Positions 42,483 to 50,621 of a DNA stretch of 51,571 nucleotides are shown here, one piece after another (position 1 is the stretch's first letter; each line of letters opens with the position of its first letter). Location of the stretch: NCBI GenBank assembly GCA_021300575.1, contig JAJTDM010000026.1, positions 1-51,571 of the forward strand, read 5' to 3'. The notes under the pieces were generated by a model. That model had not been told where the DNA came from. It made no database searches and saw only the letters and a program-made list of their open reading frames with translations. A program made the position numbers and the translations under genes. Origin of the DNA: Rubrivivax sp. GTDB lineage: Bacteria > Pseudomonadota > Gammaproteobacteria > Burkholderiales > Burkholderiaceae_C.

Positions 42483-43049
42483 ATGAAGCAGGCGGCCTGG
42501 TTCCGCCTGCCTCGCCTGCTGTGGGGTGTTGCACGCATGGGCTTGCTGTGGATGCTGGCCTCGGCACTCGGCTTGGGGCTGACGCTGTGGATGGTCGCCA
42601 CGCCTGCCCAGGCGGAGCCCCGGCAGTTGCAGGGCCAGGTCAGCCGTGTGGTGGACGGTGACACCCTTTGGTTCCAGCCCGCCGAGCCGGGTGAGCCGCT
42701 GGTGGCTGTGCGGCTCAGAGGCATCGACGCCCCCGAAAGCTGCCAGCCCTGGGGCCGCCAGGCCACCATGGCGCTGCGCGAGCAGGTGCTGGGGCGTCCG
42801 GCAACGCTGTTGATCCACGGCCAGGACGACTACCGTCGCACGCTGGGCACCCTGAGCGTGGGGGGCGTGGATCTCAATGCCGGTCTGGTGGCACAGGGTC
42901 ATGCCTGGGCCTGGCGGGACTCGAAGGGCCGCAGCCCCTACCTGACGGAGGAGTCTGCAGCGCGTGCAACGGGCCGTGGGGCCCACGCCGATCCGGCTGC
43001 CGAGGCGCCCCGGGATTTCAGGCAGCGGCATGGGCGTTGCCGGAGATGA
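42483..43049 (+). CDS. Exported staphylococcal-nuclease-like (thermonuclease) protein
   Basis: The 188-residue protein has a long hydrophobic signal segment (about residues 15-43, MGLLWMLASALGLGLTLWMVATPAQA) and one SNase domain. The catalytic pattern is kept: Asp in VVDGDTLWF, Arg, Asp and Glu in VRLRGIDAPES, and Arg in DDYRRTLGTL. The C-terminus (SPYLTEESAARATGRGAHADPA...) follows the family but has His where RGLW is usual. It should be a calcium-dependent, secreted or periplasmic nuclease. It follows the Bug gene by 64 bp on the same strand. Confidence 0.88.
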   Translation: MKQAAWFRLPRLLWGVARMGLLWMLASALGLGLTLWMVATPAQAEPRQLQGQVSRVVDGDTLWFQPAEPGEPLVAVRLRGIDAPESCQPWGRQATMALREQVLGRPATLLIHGQDDYRRTLGTLSVGGVDLNAGLVAQGHAWAWRDSKGRSPYLTEESAARATGRGAHADPAAEAPRDFRQRHGRCRR

Positions 43050-43089
43050 GCCCTGAGGTAAGCAAGCGTCCCGCGCGTTGCGCTCCTGA

Positions 43090-44532
43090 TTACCGTACCT
43101 GCACCCAGCGCAACTCGATCGCATCATTCGGCCACTGCACCACGGACACCTTCTTGGCCATCGCCCAGGTCAGGGTGCGGCGGTACAGCGGGATCATGGG
43201 CAGGTCCTCACCGATCAGGCGCAGCGCGGTGGTGACCATGGCGCGGCGGCGGGTCAGGTCGGGTTCGACGCGGACGGCGTCGATCAGGGCATCCAGCTTC
43301 GGGTTGCTGTAGCGCCCGGCGTTGAAGCTGCCCAGGCCCGAGCGGTCGAAGGTGCGGAACAGGCCGTTCAGCGAAGCCCAGGCGTCCGGGCTGGCGCTCC
43401 AGCCGAATTCCAGAAAACTGCCGGTGCCCTGGCTGAGCCGGGGGAAGAACTGGTTGGTGGGGCTGGAGCGCAGCGTGGTGCGTATGCCCACCTGCGTGAG
43501 CATGGCTGCTGCGGCCTGGCAGACGTTCTCGCGCCAGGCCACGTTCACGCAGTCTAGCGTGACGCCAAAGCCGTTGGGGTAGCCGGCCTGGGCCAGCAAG
43601 GCTTTGGCGCGGGCGGGGTCGAAGGGCAGTCGCTTGTCCAGCTCGGCGGGCGAGCCCTCCACCAGCGGCGACAAAAACGCCCCCGTCGGCACGGCCTGGC
43701 CGCGCAGCACCTTGTCGATGATCAGCGGCACGTTCACGGCGTGGTACACGGCCTGGCGCACGCGCAGGTCCTTGAACGGGTTGCGGCCCTTGACGTCGCT
43801 GAACTCGAGTTCGTCGTGCGCCTGGTCGAAGGCCAGGTACTGCTGGCCGATGTCGGCGGTCTGCGTCAGTGTGATGCGTGAGTCGGCTTTGAGCCGGGCG
43901 ATGTCCTGGTAAGGCGGGTCCAGCACCAGGTCCACTTCGCCCGAGGCCAGCGCGGCCAGGCGCGTGGCGTCGCTCTTGATGGTGACGAAGACCACCTCGC
44001 GCACATTGCCCAGGCGCCGCCCCGAGGTCTTGTCCGCCTGGCCCCACCAAGCGCGGCTCATCATCGGCAGGAAGGTCAGCTTTTCCGGCAGCACCGCGTC
44101 GGGCGCCTCGGTGACAAGCTCCAGGGTGGACTCGTCCACCTTGCGCGCGGCCGCCACGCCCTTGAGCTGAAAAGCGCGCTGCGAGGGCGCGGCCATGGCC
44201 CGCTGGATGGAGAACACGGCGTCGTCGGCCGTGAAGGCGCTGCGGTCGTGAAAGCTCACGCCCGGGCGCAGCTTGAAGCGCCACACCGTGGAGGACGTCA
44301 TCTGCCAGGACAGCGCCAGCCCGGGCTCGAGCTTGAAGGCTTCATCGCGGTGCACCAGCGAGTCGTAGACCTGGAAAGCCACCCGCGAGTGGTACAGCAG
44401 CGCAATGGCGTGCGGGTCCATGGTCTGGGGGTCGAAGGCGCTGGCGATGCGCAGGGTCTTCGCGTGGGTTGGGCCCGGACTGGCGAAAGAGGCCAGCACG
44501 AGCACCAGGGCCATGAATCGGATGCGCCACAT
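43090..44532 (-). CDS. ABC peptide/solute-binding protein (DppA/OppA family)
   Basis: The 480-residue protein has a signal peptide (MWRIRFMALVLVLASFASPG, cleavage near THAK at about 25) and the SBP_bac_5 fold of dipeptide/oligopeptide-type binding proteins: LRIASAFDPQTMDPHAIALL, WRFKLRPGVSFHDRSAFTADDAVFS and DLRVRQAVYHAVNVPLIIDKVL. ATG 44532 is chosen because the signal peptide begins there; upstream codons run into the vapB promoter. No permease or ATPase genes are adjacent, so it is an orphan binding protein. The ligand could be a peptide, opine or similar. Confidence 0.9.
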   Translation of the reverse strand: MWRIRFMALVLVLASFASPGPTHAKTLRIASAFDPQTMDPHAIALLYHSRVAFQVYDSLVHRDEAFKLEPGLALSWQMTSSTVWRFKLRPGVSFHDRSAFTADDAVFSIQRAMAAPSQRAFQLKGVAAARKVDESTLELVTEAPDAVLPEKLTFLPMMSRAWWGQADKTSGRRLGNVREVVFVTIKSDATRLAALASGEVDLVLDPPYQDIARLKADSRITLTQTADIGQQYLAFDQAHDELEFSDVKGRNPFKDLRVRQAVYHAVNVPLIIDKVLRGQAVPTGAFLSPLVEGSPAELDKRLPFDPARAKALLAQAGYPNGFGVTLDCVNVAWRENVCQAAAAMLTQVGIRTTLRSSPTNQFFPRLSQGTGSFLEFGWSASPDAWASLNGLFRTFDRSGLGSFNAGRYSNPKLDALIDAVRVEPDLTRRRAMVTTALRLIGEDLPMIPLYRRTLTWAMAKKVSVVQWPNDAIELRWVQVR

Positions 44533-44579
44533 GGGAAGGCCTTTCTGGGGCGTCTGCTGGAAAAGGTCAAAAAGATGAC

Positions 44580-44605
44580 TGGTCATCGAGGTGACCATTT
44601 ATACT
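44580..44605 (+). promoter_or_regulatory. vapBC operator and promoter
   Basis: TGGTCA (44580-44585) and TGACCA (44592-44597) form a perfect 6-6-6 palindrome, followed by TATACT (44600-44605), a good -10 hexamer, 45 bp before the antitoxin start. The palindrome fills the space between -35 and -10, so binding by the antitoxin complex would block transcription. Confidence 0.65.
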
Positions 44606-44650
44606 GCGCTCGGAGATTCGAAAGAAACGTAGCGCGTGAGGAACAAGATC

Positions 44651-44884
44651 ATGCAGACGATACAAGCCTCGGAGTTCAAGGCCAAGTGCCTGGCGCTGAT
44701 GGACGAAGTGGCCCGCACCGGCGAAGTGTGGGTGGTCACCAAGAACGGCCGGCCAGTGGCTGAACTTCGGCCCTTCGGCGGGCCAAGGGTTGACAGCCCC
44801 TTCGGCCTCCACCGCGGCCTGCGCATCGAAGGCGACATCCTTTCCCCGCTCGAGGAGCCCTGGGACGCTCAGGAGGCGCGTTGA
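44651..44884 (+). CDS. vapB: VapB/Phd-type antitoxin
   Basis: The 77-residue protein has a Phd/YefM-like N-terminus (QTIQASEFKAKCLALMDEVARTGEVWVVTKNGRPVAEL) and a C-terminal tail (GDILSPLEEPWD) of the kind that binds a PIN toxin. GAGGAA about 7 bases upstream supports ATG 44651 over the GTG at 44636. The stop overlaps the toxin start by one base. It probably represses its own operon through the palindrome at 44580-44597. Confidence 0.9.
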   Translation: MQTIQASEFKAKCLALMDEVARTGEVWVVTKNGRPVAELRPFGGPRVDSPFGLHRGLRIEGDILSPLEEPWDAQEAR

Positions 44885-45285
44885 TGCTGCTGCTCGACAC
44901 GCACGTCCTGGTGTGGATGGATGCTGACGACGCGGCGCTCGGCGCGCAGGCGCGACAGGCCATCCGGCAGGCCTGGTCGGTCGGTGAGGTGGCGGTGTCC
45001 GCGATCAGTTTCTGGGAAGTGGCCATGCTGGCGCAGCGAGGCCGCCTGCATCTGCCGGTGCCACCCGGTACTTGGCGGGCCGATCTCCTGGGGGCGGGAG
45101 TCCGCGAAATCCCGCTGGATGGCCGCATCACGGTGGCGGCTGCCGGGCTTGCAAACCTGCACCGCGATCCCGCGGATCGGTTCATCGTCGCCACGGCCGT
45201 GGCCAGCGCTGCTGAGCTCGTGACAGCGGATGCGGGCATCCTTGACTGGGCCGGCGAGCTGAGCCGCATCGACGCGCGGCGGTAA
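44884..45285 (+). CDS. vapC: VapC PIN-domain ribonuclease toxin
   Basis: The 133-residue protein is a PIN-domain ribonuclease with the acidic active site D5 (LLLDTHVLVW), E45 (SFWEVAML), D95/D98 (HRDPADRFIVATA) and D116 (VTADAGIL). It resembles the short-chain VapC group paired with Phd-type antitoxins. Translation starts at the ATG overlapping the antitoxin stop (TGATG). The expected activity is cleavage of tRNA or rRNA. All four acidic positions are intact, so it is probably active. Confidence 0.92.
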   Translation: MLLLDTHVLVWMDADDAALGAQARQAIRQAWSVGEVAVSAISFWEVAMLAQRGRLHLPVPPGTWRADLLGAGVREIPLDGRITVAAAGLANLHRDPADRFIVATAVASAAELVTADAGILDWAGELSRIDARR

Positions 45286-45327
45286 CGTCGCTCCAGACGG
45301 GCGGCCGTCCGCGCCCGGTCGTGGCGT

Positions 45328-45999
45328 TCACCGCCAGTGAAGCACGGTCCAACCGCGCTCGGCGGCCAGTGCTGCCAAGCGTGGGTCAGGATCGACGGCC
45401 ACGGCACGGCGGGCGGCAGACAGCAGCGGGGCGTCGTTCATCGAGTCGCTGTAGGCCACGCTGTCCAGCGCGTCCAGCGTGAGGTCTCTTTCTGCCAGCC
45501 AGGCCTGCAGGCGCGTTACCTTGCCTTCGCGCATGTTGGGCGTGCCGGCCACACGGCCTGTGAAACAGCCGTCAGCCCCCACCTCGCACTCCGTGGCGAT
45601 GAGGTGGCTGATGCCCAGATGCTGCGCCGTCCCTTCGGTGATGACGCGGTTAGTGGCCGTGGTCAGCACCACCGTGTGGCCGGCGCTCTGGTGCTGCTGG
45701 ACCTGGTGGTGCGCCGCGGGCGGGATGCGCGGCACTATTTCCTCAACGAGGAAGCGCTGGCGCAGCGGCTCCCACTGCGCCAGGCTGCGCCCGGCCAGGG
45801 TGCCGACGTAGAAGCCGCAGAACTCAGCCACGCTCACGGTGCCGGCCTTGTAGCCGGCCTCCATCTCTGCGTTGCGGGGCTCGAAGCTTGCGCGGTCCAG
45901 CACGCCCTCGCGCATCAGCCAGTCGCACCACAGCACGTCGCTGTCGCCCGACAGCAGCGTGTGGTCCAGGTCGAAGAGGGCGAGGGTCTGCGTCACCAC
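45328..45999 (-). CDS. HAD-superfamily (subfamily IB) phosphatase, SerB-like
   Basis: The 223-residue protein has the HAD motifs: motif I FDLDHTLLSGDSD (nucleophile Asp in DxD), motif II Thr in VVLTTATNRV, Lys in REGKVTRL, and motif IV YSDSMNDAPLL. The helical cap (about residues 20-90) is of type C1 as in phosphoserine phosphatase-like IB enzymes. The start is GTG 45999 or the next GTG at 45996. It lies 4 bp after the aldehyde dehydrogenase gene on the same strand, so it is co-transcribed. The substrate is unknown. Confidence 0.9.
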   Translation of the reverse strand: MVTQTLALFDLDHTLLSGDSDVLWCDWLMREGVLDRASFEPRNAEMEAGYKAGTVSVAEFCGFYVGTLAGRSLAQWEPLRQRFLVEEIVPRIPPAAHHQVQQHQSAGHTVVLTTATNRVITEGTAQHLGISHLIATECEVGADGCFTGRVAGTPNMREGKVTRLQAWLAERDLTLDALDSVAYSDSMNDAPLLSAARRAVAVDPDPRLAALAAERGWTVLHWR

Positions 46000-46003
46000 A
46001 CCC

Positions 46004-47380
46004 TCAGCCCGGCTGCCGCAAATGCCAGGCCTTGGGGCGCGTGAAGGTCTGGATGCCGTAGGTGGACAGTGTGAGGCCGATGCCGGAGTCGCCCACGCCG
46101 CTCCAGGGCAGGCGCGGGCTGACGCGGTCGCAGCAGTTCCAGTACACGGTGCCGGCGTTCACCTGCGCCAGCAGCGCGCGGGCCGCGGCTTCGTCCTTCG
46201 TATACACGCCAGCCGTCAGGCCGTAGCGCGTGTCGTTCATCAGCGCCACCGCCTCCTCGTCCGAGCCCACCTTCTGGATGCCGACGATGGGCCCGAAGCT
46301 CTCTTCGCGCATCAACTCCATCGTGTGGTTGCAGTTCGCCACCACGGTGGGCTCGAAGCCCCAGCCGGGCCCAGCGCTGCGCCGGCCGCCGCACAACACC
46401 TGCGCGCCCTTGGCCACGGCGTCATCCACCTGCGCCTGCAGCACCGCGATCTGCGGCTCGCGCGTGAGGGCGCCGATGTAGGTGCCGGCGTCCATCGGGT
46501 CACCGGCCTTCATGGCCTTGACGGTGTCCACGAAATGCGCCACGAACGCGTCATGCACGGCCGCGTGCACGTAGATCCGCTCCACCGAGCAGCAGCCCTG
46601 GCCGGTGTTGTACATGGCGCCGTCGGCCAGGCTCTCGGCGGCGGCCTTCACATCCACGTCGGCGCGCACGTACATCGGGTCCTTGCCGCCGAGCTCGAGC
46701 TGCACCTTGACCAGCCTTGTGGCCAGCGCCGCGGCGATGCGCTGGCCCGTGGCGTGGCTGCCGGTGAAGAACAGGCCGTCGATGCGTTGCTCCACCAGCG
46801 CGGCACCCACCGCGCCGCCGCCCACCACGCACTGCATGACATCGGCCGGCACACAAGACTCGTGCAGCAGCCGGGTGATGGCCAGGCCCGTGAGCGCCGC
46901 ATGTTCGCTGGGCTTGTAGAGCACGGCGTTGCCGGTCAGCAGCGCCGGCACGATGACGTTGCAGCCCACGAACCAGGGGTAGTTCCAGGCCGAGATGTTG
47001 GCCACCACGCCGAGCGGCGCGTGCGAGATCTGCTCGTGCATGCCGCCGCCGTCGAAGACATGCTCGTCCCGCACCGCGCCCTCGGCCTGCTCGACAAAGA
47101 AGTCCAGGCGCGGCAGCAGCCCGTTGAGCTCGTTGCGCGACAGGCTGATGGGCTTGCCGGTCTCGCGCGTCATGGTGGCGGCCAGCGCCTCCAGTTGCGC
47201 CACCACGGCCGCGCGAAAGCGCGTGATGCAGGCCAGCCGGTCCGCCATGGGCAGAGCAGCCCAGGCGGGTTGCGCAGCGCGGGCCGCGGCGGCCTTGGTG
47301 GCCACCGAGGTGGCGTCGTCGGCCGGGATCGTGTCGATCATGGCGCCGGTGGAGGGGTTGTGGATGTGCAGGGTGGGCAT
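46004..47380 (-). CDS. Aldehyde dehydrogenase (NAD(P)-dependent)
   Basis: The 458-residue enzyme keeps the family's active site: N133 in ISAWNYPW, E229 in QLELGGKDP and catalytic Cys at 263 in TGQGCCSVERIYV. FFTGSHATGQRIA is the cofactor-binding turn. It resembles the gabD/succinate-semialdehyde and putrescine-pathway enzymes. Together with the PuuD-like hydrolase encoded upstream it suggests oxidation of an aminoaldehyde or similar in polyamine breakdown. That role is inferred. The ATG at 47380 fits the usual N-terminus (HIHNPSTGAMI). Confidence 0.92.
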   Translation of the reverse strand: MPTLHIHNPSTGAMIDTIPADDATSVATKAAAARAAQPAWAALPMADRLACITRFRAAVVAQLEALAATMTRETGKPISLSRNELNGLLPRLDFFVEQAEGAVRDEHVFDGGGMHEQISHAPLGVVANISAWNYPWFVGCNVIVPALLTGNAVLYKPSEHAALTGLAITRLLHESCVPADVMQCVVGGGAVGAALVEQRIDGLFFTGSHATGQRIAAALATRLVKVQLELGGKDPMYVRADVDVKAAAESLADGAMYNTGQGCCSVERIYVHAAVHDAFVAHFVDTVKAMKAGDPMDAGTYIGALTREPQIAVLQAQVDDAVAKGAQVLCGGRRSAGPGWGFEPTVVANCNHTMELMREESFGPIVGIQKVGSDEEAVALMNDTRYGLTAGVYTKDEAAARALLAQVNAGTVYWNCCDRVSPRLPWSGVGDSGIGLTLSTYGIQTFTRPKAWHLRQPG

Positions 47381-47519
47381 GCTGGGCGGTGTGTAGGTTT
47401 GATCGGCTTAACGCTGGGTGAAGGCCAGATGAAGGCTGCGGCGCAAACCCCGTTCGCCCTGAGCCAGGTCGAAGGGCGCGAACGCTGGCGACGCTCAATT
47501 GGCTCAACCTGCCATCAGA

Positions 47520-48320
47520 TCAAGCGCTCCCGTCGCGCACCGAGCGGCAGGCGTTGAGGAAGTCGGTGAGCATGGCCGAGTCGTCGAAGTGCTCAGGCTC
47601 GCCGGTCTGGTGGAACTCGGGGTGCCACTGCACGGCGGCCACGTAGGAGCCCTCGGTGCGGCGGATCGCCTCTACCGTGCCGTCCAGCGGGCAGCGGGCC
47701 TCCACCACGAAGCCGGGCGCCAGGTCCTTCACGCCCTGGTGGTGGATGCTGTTGGCGCTGGCCTGGGTGACGCCAGGGTAGAGCTGCGCTAGCCGGGTGC
47801 CGGGCACGATCTCGATGGGGTGGTAGTGCTTCTCGTAGCGCTCCAGGGCGCGGTGATCGAAGGCGCCGGGGCGCTGCGAGATGATGTCCTGCCACAGCGA
47901 GCCGCCGTGCAGCACGTTGATGAGCTGGAAGCCCCGGCAGATGCCGAACACCGGCTTGCCCGCGTTCTCGAAGGCGCGGATCAGTTCCATCTCGTAAGCG
48001 TCACGCACCGGGTCGCCCGCCCAGGCGGGGTCCAGCGGCTGTTCGCCGTAGGCCGTGGGCGCGATGTCGTTGCCGCCCTGCAGCACCAGCCCGTCCAGCG
48101 CCTGCGCGTAGTCGTCCAGGTTCAGGTCGGTCCGCTCGACGATGCTGTCGCGCGTGACGGCGGGCACCATCACCGCCATCGCATGGCCTGACAACACCCA
48201 GTGCGCCACCGATTGCTCCAGGAAGTGCAGCGTCTTGGTGAAGACGCGGGGCAGCGCGTCGTGCTCGGTGGGGTAGTGGATGCGGGCGGAAACGCCGATC
48301 AGCAGGGGTTTGGGGTTCAT
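47520..48320 (-). CDS. Class I glutamine amidotransferase-like hydrolase (PuuD-like)
   Basis: The 266-residue protein belongs to peptidase family C26, which includes gamma-glutamyl-GABA hydrolase PuuD. The nucleophile C128 is in FGICRGFQLINV, the catalytic His and Glu are in VQWHPEF, and GLVLQGGNDIAP forms the oxyanion strand. In the Puu route it frees GABA from gamma-glutamyl-GABA. It lies 139 bp upstream of the aldehyde dehydrogenase gene on the same strand, consistent with polyamine breakdown, although puuA and puuB are not in the window. Confidence 0.9.
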   Translation of the reverse strand: MNPKPLLIGVSARIHYPTEHDALPRVFTKTLHFLEQSVAHWVLSGHAMAVMVPAVTRDSIVERTDLNLDDYAQALDGLVLQGGNDIAPTAYGEQPLDPAWAGDPVRDAYEMELIRAFENAGKPVFGICRGFQLINVLHGGSLWQDIISQRPGAFDHRALERYEKHYHPIEIVPGTRLAQLYPGVTQASANSIHHQGVKDLAPGFVVEARCPLDGTVEAIRRTEGSYVAAVQWHPEFHQTGEPEHFDDSAMLTDFLNACRSVRDGSA

Positions 48321-48378
48321 GGCGAGTGGATGGACATGAAAGCCGATGCGGTTTCTGATCGGGCGGCAAGACCGGCGC

Positions 48379-48792
48379 TCAGCGTGCGGCTTGAGTTGTT
48401 CCCGCGACCTTCTTGCTCAAGCGGGTGGCCTTGGAGGCACCAGGGATGGTCTTGGTGGACCGACGCGTAGCCGCCTTCAGCGCTTGCTCGGCCCACCGGT
48501 TGAGACTTGTGCCGCTCAGAGCCGCGGCCTTCAGCGACGCGGCATGCACCTCCGGCGACACCCTGAGCATCAATCTCCCGCTCGCGGGCCGCTCCGGCTC
48601 GCTGCCCAGCGCTTCACAGGCGGAGATGTAATCATCCACCACGGTGTGGAAGTGCGCCTCGAACTCGGCCACCGAGGCCCCATGAAAGGTCAAGATGTCA
48701 TCGATATCGAGCACCCGCCCTACGATGATCTTGTCCTCCGCGTCAAAGCTCATGGTGGCCGTGTAGCCCCGGTATTGCATCGTGTTGCTCAT
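48379..48792 (-). CDS. hicB: HicB-family antitoxin
   Basis: The 137-residue protein has the HicB fold at the N-terminus (MQYRGYTATMSFDAEDKIIVGRVLDIDDILTFHG, degenerate RNase H-like) and a ribbon-helix-helix DNA-binding part near residues 72-105 (GRLMLRVSPEVHAASLKAAALSGTSLNRWAEQAL). A basic tail of about 30 residues follows. The ATG at 48792 overlaps the toxin stop by 4 bp. It should bind the toxin and repress the operon. Confidence 0.92.
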   Translation of the reverse strand: MSNTMQYRGYTATMSFDAEDKIIVGRVLDIDDILTFHGASVAEFEAHFHTVVDDYISACEALGSEPERPASGRLMLRVSPEVHAASLKAAALSGTSLNRWAEQALKAATRRSTKTIPGASKATRLSKKVAGTTQAAR

Positions 48793-49043
48793 GGCCTTGC
48801 TCCTATCCTGTCCAACCACTCGCGGGCCGCTCTGACGCGGTAGCGCAGCGCCTCCTGGCCGGGATGTGGCCGATGGAAGGTGGCGCGCCGCCCGTCCTTC
48901 TCGAACGTCACCGACGACCCGGGACCTTCGATCACGCGACAGCCCAAGGCTTCGAAGAGTGACTCGATACGTCGCCATTCCAGTGCCCCGTTGACGGGAT
49001 CGGTCCAGATGGCCTCGAAGGTCTTGCGCTGCCGCGAATTCAC
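48789..49043 (-). CDS. hicA: HicA-family mRNA interferase toxin
   Basis: The 84-residue protein has the double-stranded-RNA-binding-like HicA fold: IESLFEALGCRVIEGPGSSVTFEKDGRRATFHRPHPG, with the active His in TFHRPHPG. The gene order, toxin first, is standard for hicAB. The start is GTG 49043; no strong ribosome-binding site is seen. It lies 35 bp after the Fe-alcohol dehydrogenase stop region on the same strand, inserted between metabolic genes. Confidence 0.9.
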   Translation of the reverse strand: MNSRQRKTFEAIWTDPVNGALEWRRIESLFEALGCRVIEGPGSSVTFEKDGRRATFHRPHPGQEALRYRVRAAREWLDRIGARP

Positions 49044-49077
49044 GCCAGGATGATAGCGCCAGGCACCACTTGTGCAA

Positions 49078-50220
49078 TCACATCGCCGCGCGGAACAGCC
49101 GCTCGTAGTCCCCTTCCGTGGCGGGGCGCGGGTTGGTGCCGCCTGTGAAGTCCTTCGCGGCGAGGGGTACCAGGCGCGGCAGGTGATCGAGCGTCACGCC
49201 GCGCTGGGCCAGGCCGCCGGTGATGCCGATGTCGGCCTTGAGCTGGCGCAGCCAGGCGATGAAGCCGGCGCCGCCGCCCGCGCTGCTGTTCACGCCCACA
49301 ACATGCGCCATCTCGTCGAATTTGGCGGGCACCACCTCGCGGTTCCAGTCCAGCACGGTGTCGATCATCAACGCGTTGGCCAGGCCGTGGTGCATGTCCA
49401 CCACCGCGCCCAGCGCGTGCGCGCAGGCGTGCACCGAACCGAGGTCTTTCTGGAAGGCGATGGCGCCCATCATCGAGCTCATCATCATGTCGGCGCGGGC
49501 CTGCAGGTTCGTCGGCTCCTTCACGGCCGTGGCGAGTGCCCGCGCCCCTACGCGCAAGCCTTCCAGCGCAATGCCGTCGCACAGCGGGTGGTAGGCGGGC
49601 GAGAGGTAGCTCTCGATGTTGTGCGTCAGGGCGTCCATGCCCGTGGCCGCCGTCACGTGGGCCGGCAGGGCGAAGGTCAGCTCCGGGTCGGCAAAGACGG
49701 CGCGCGCCAGGATCTTCGGGCTGAAGACGGTGCGCTTGTGGTGCGTGTCGTTCTCCGACACCACCGCCGAGCGGCCCACTTCAGAGCCTGTGCCTGAGGT
49801 GGTGGGCAGGGCGATGAAGCAGGGCAGGGCGTTGACGATGGGCCGCACCTGCGGGTGGTCCCACACGTACTCCAGGATGTCACCTTCGTGCGTGGCCGCC
49901 ACGCCCACCACCTTGGCCACGTCCAGCGCGGCGCCGCCGCCAAAGCCGATGACGGCGTCGGCACCGTGCGCCTTGAACGCCGCCGCGCCGGCCATCACCT
50001 GCGCGCAGGAGGGGTTGCCGAACACGCCGTCGTAGACCGCGACGTCCAGGCCGCCCAGGTGACTGCGGAATTCGGCCATCACCGGCAGTTGCGCGAGGGC
50101 CCGGTCGGTGACGATCAGCGGGCGCTTGACGCCCTGCTCCAGCAGGTGCGCCGCCACCAGCTTGCGCGCGCCAGCGCCGAAGTGGATGGGGGTGGGGAAG
50201 GCGAAGCGGGAGATGGTCAT
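49078..50220 (-). CDS. Iron-containing alcohol dehydrogenase
   Basis: The 380-residue enzyme is a group III (Fe-dependent) alcohol dehydrogenase. GFGGGAALDVAKVVG (about residues 92-106) is the cofactor loop, LPTTSGTGSEVGRSAVV the conserved turn, and the metal ligands are Asp in the PELTFALPAHVTAATGMDALTHNIESY region and His residues in VHACAHALGAVVDMHHGLANA. It interconverts alcohols and aldehydes with NAD(P)H and could feed the aldehyde dehydrogenase encoded downstream. ATG 50220 fits the N-terminus (FAFPTPIHFGAGARKLV). The physiological substrate is unknown. Confidence 0.94.
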   Translation of the reverse strand: MTISRFAFPTPIHFGAGARKLVAAHLLEQGVKRPLIVTDRALAQLPVMAEFRSHLGGLDVAVYDGVFGNPSCAQVMAGAAAFKAHGADAVIGFGGGAALDVAKVVGVAATHEGDILEYVWDHPQVRPIVNALPCFIALPTTSGTGSEVGRSAVVSENDTHHKRTVFSPKILARAVFADPELTFALPAHVTAATGMDALTHNIESYLSPAYHPLCDGIALEGLRVGARALATAVKEPTNLQARADMMMSSMMGAIAFQKDLGSVHACAHALGAVVDMHHGLANALMIDTVLDWNREVVPAKFDEMAHVVGVNSSAGGGAGFIAWLRQLKADIGITGGLAQRGVTLDHLPRLVPLAAKDFTGGTNPRPATEGDYERLFRAAM

Positions 50221-50621
50221 GGGTGCATTTTGCGCGCGCTTCGCGCTGGGATGAGCGCTCGTACAGACTCAGCAGGAACTCGATAACCTGAGTTCATCGA
50301 TCACGGCAAATTGATCGTCATTCGAAAGAGGACTGCCGCTTGCCCGCACGTTTGTATATTGCGGAAATGCTGCCAACCCCTGATGCAAGTCAGTGTGAAA
50401 CTTTACGGCCAAGCGAGCCCTGGAGAACGACGGGCATTCGACCGACTCGGAGGGCTGTTCTTGGAGCGGCTGCGCATCAGACCTTGATCCTCGTTTGCCG
50501 GCCGGTCTCGCATGTACTTCCCGACGCACGGTCTTGCGGGTTTTCAAGCAGCTCGACAGGACCCTGGTCCTGATGCTCAACCAAGTCTGCTGACTGCCTT
50601 GACCTTGAACGCTGCAACGTC
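50221..50621. other. Intergenic region of 401 bp, no gene seen
   Basis: The region lies between divergently transcribed genes and is less GC-rich than its surroundings. Two overlapping open frames (50269-50580 minus, 50340-50573 plus) have no family motif, no ribosome-binding site and Ser/Arg-rich composition, so I do not call them. It should contain the promoters of the Fe-alcohol dehydrogenase and the FAD oxidoreductase genes, but no clear -35/-10 pair stands out. Confidence 0.5.

Noticed and set aside
40208..42769. Minus-strand open frame of 853 codons opposite the dehydrogenase and Bug genes
   Set aside because: Antisense artefact of codon bias; no start signal or motifs.
50269..50580. 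Possible 103-residue gene on the minus strand
   Set aside because: No motif or start signal and overlaps another equally weak frame on the plus strand.
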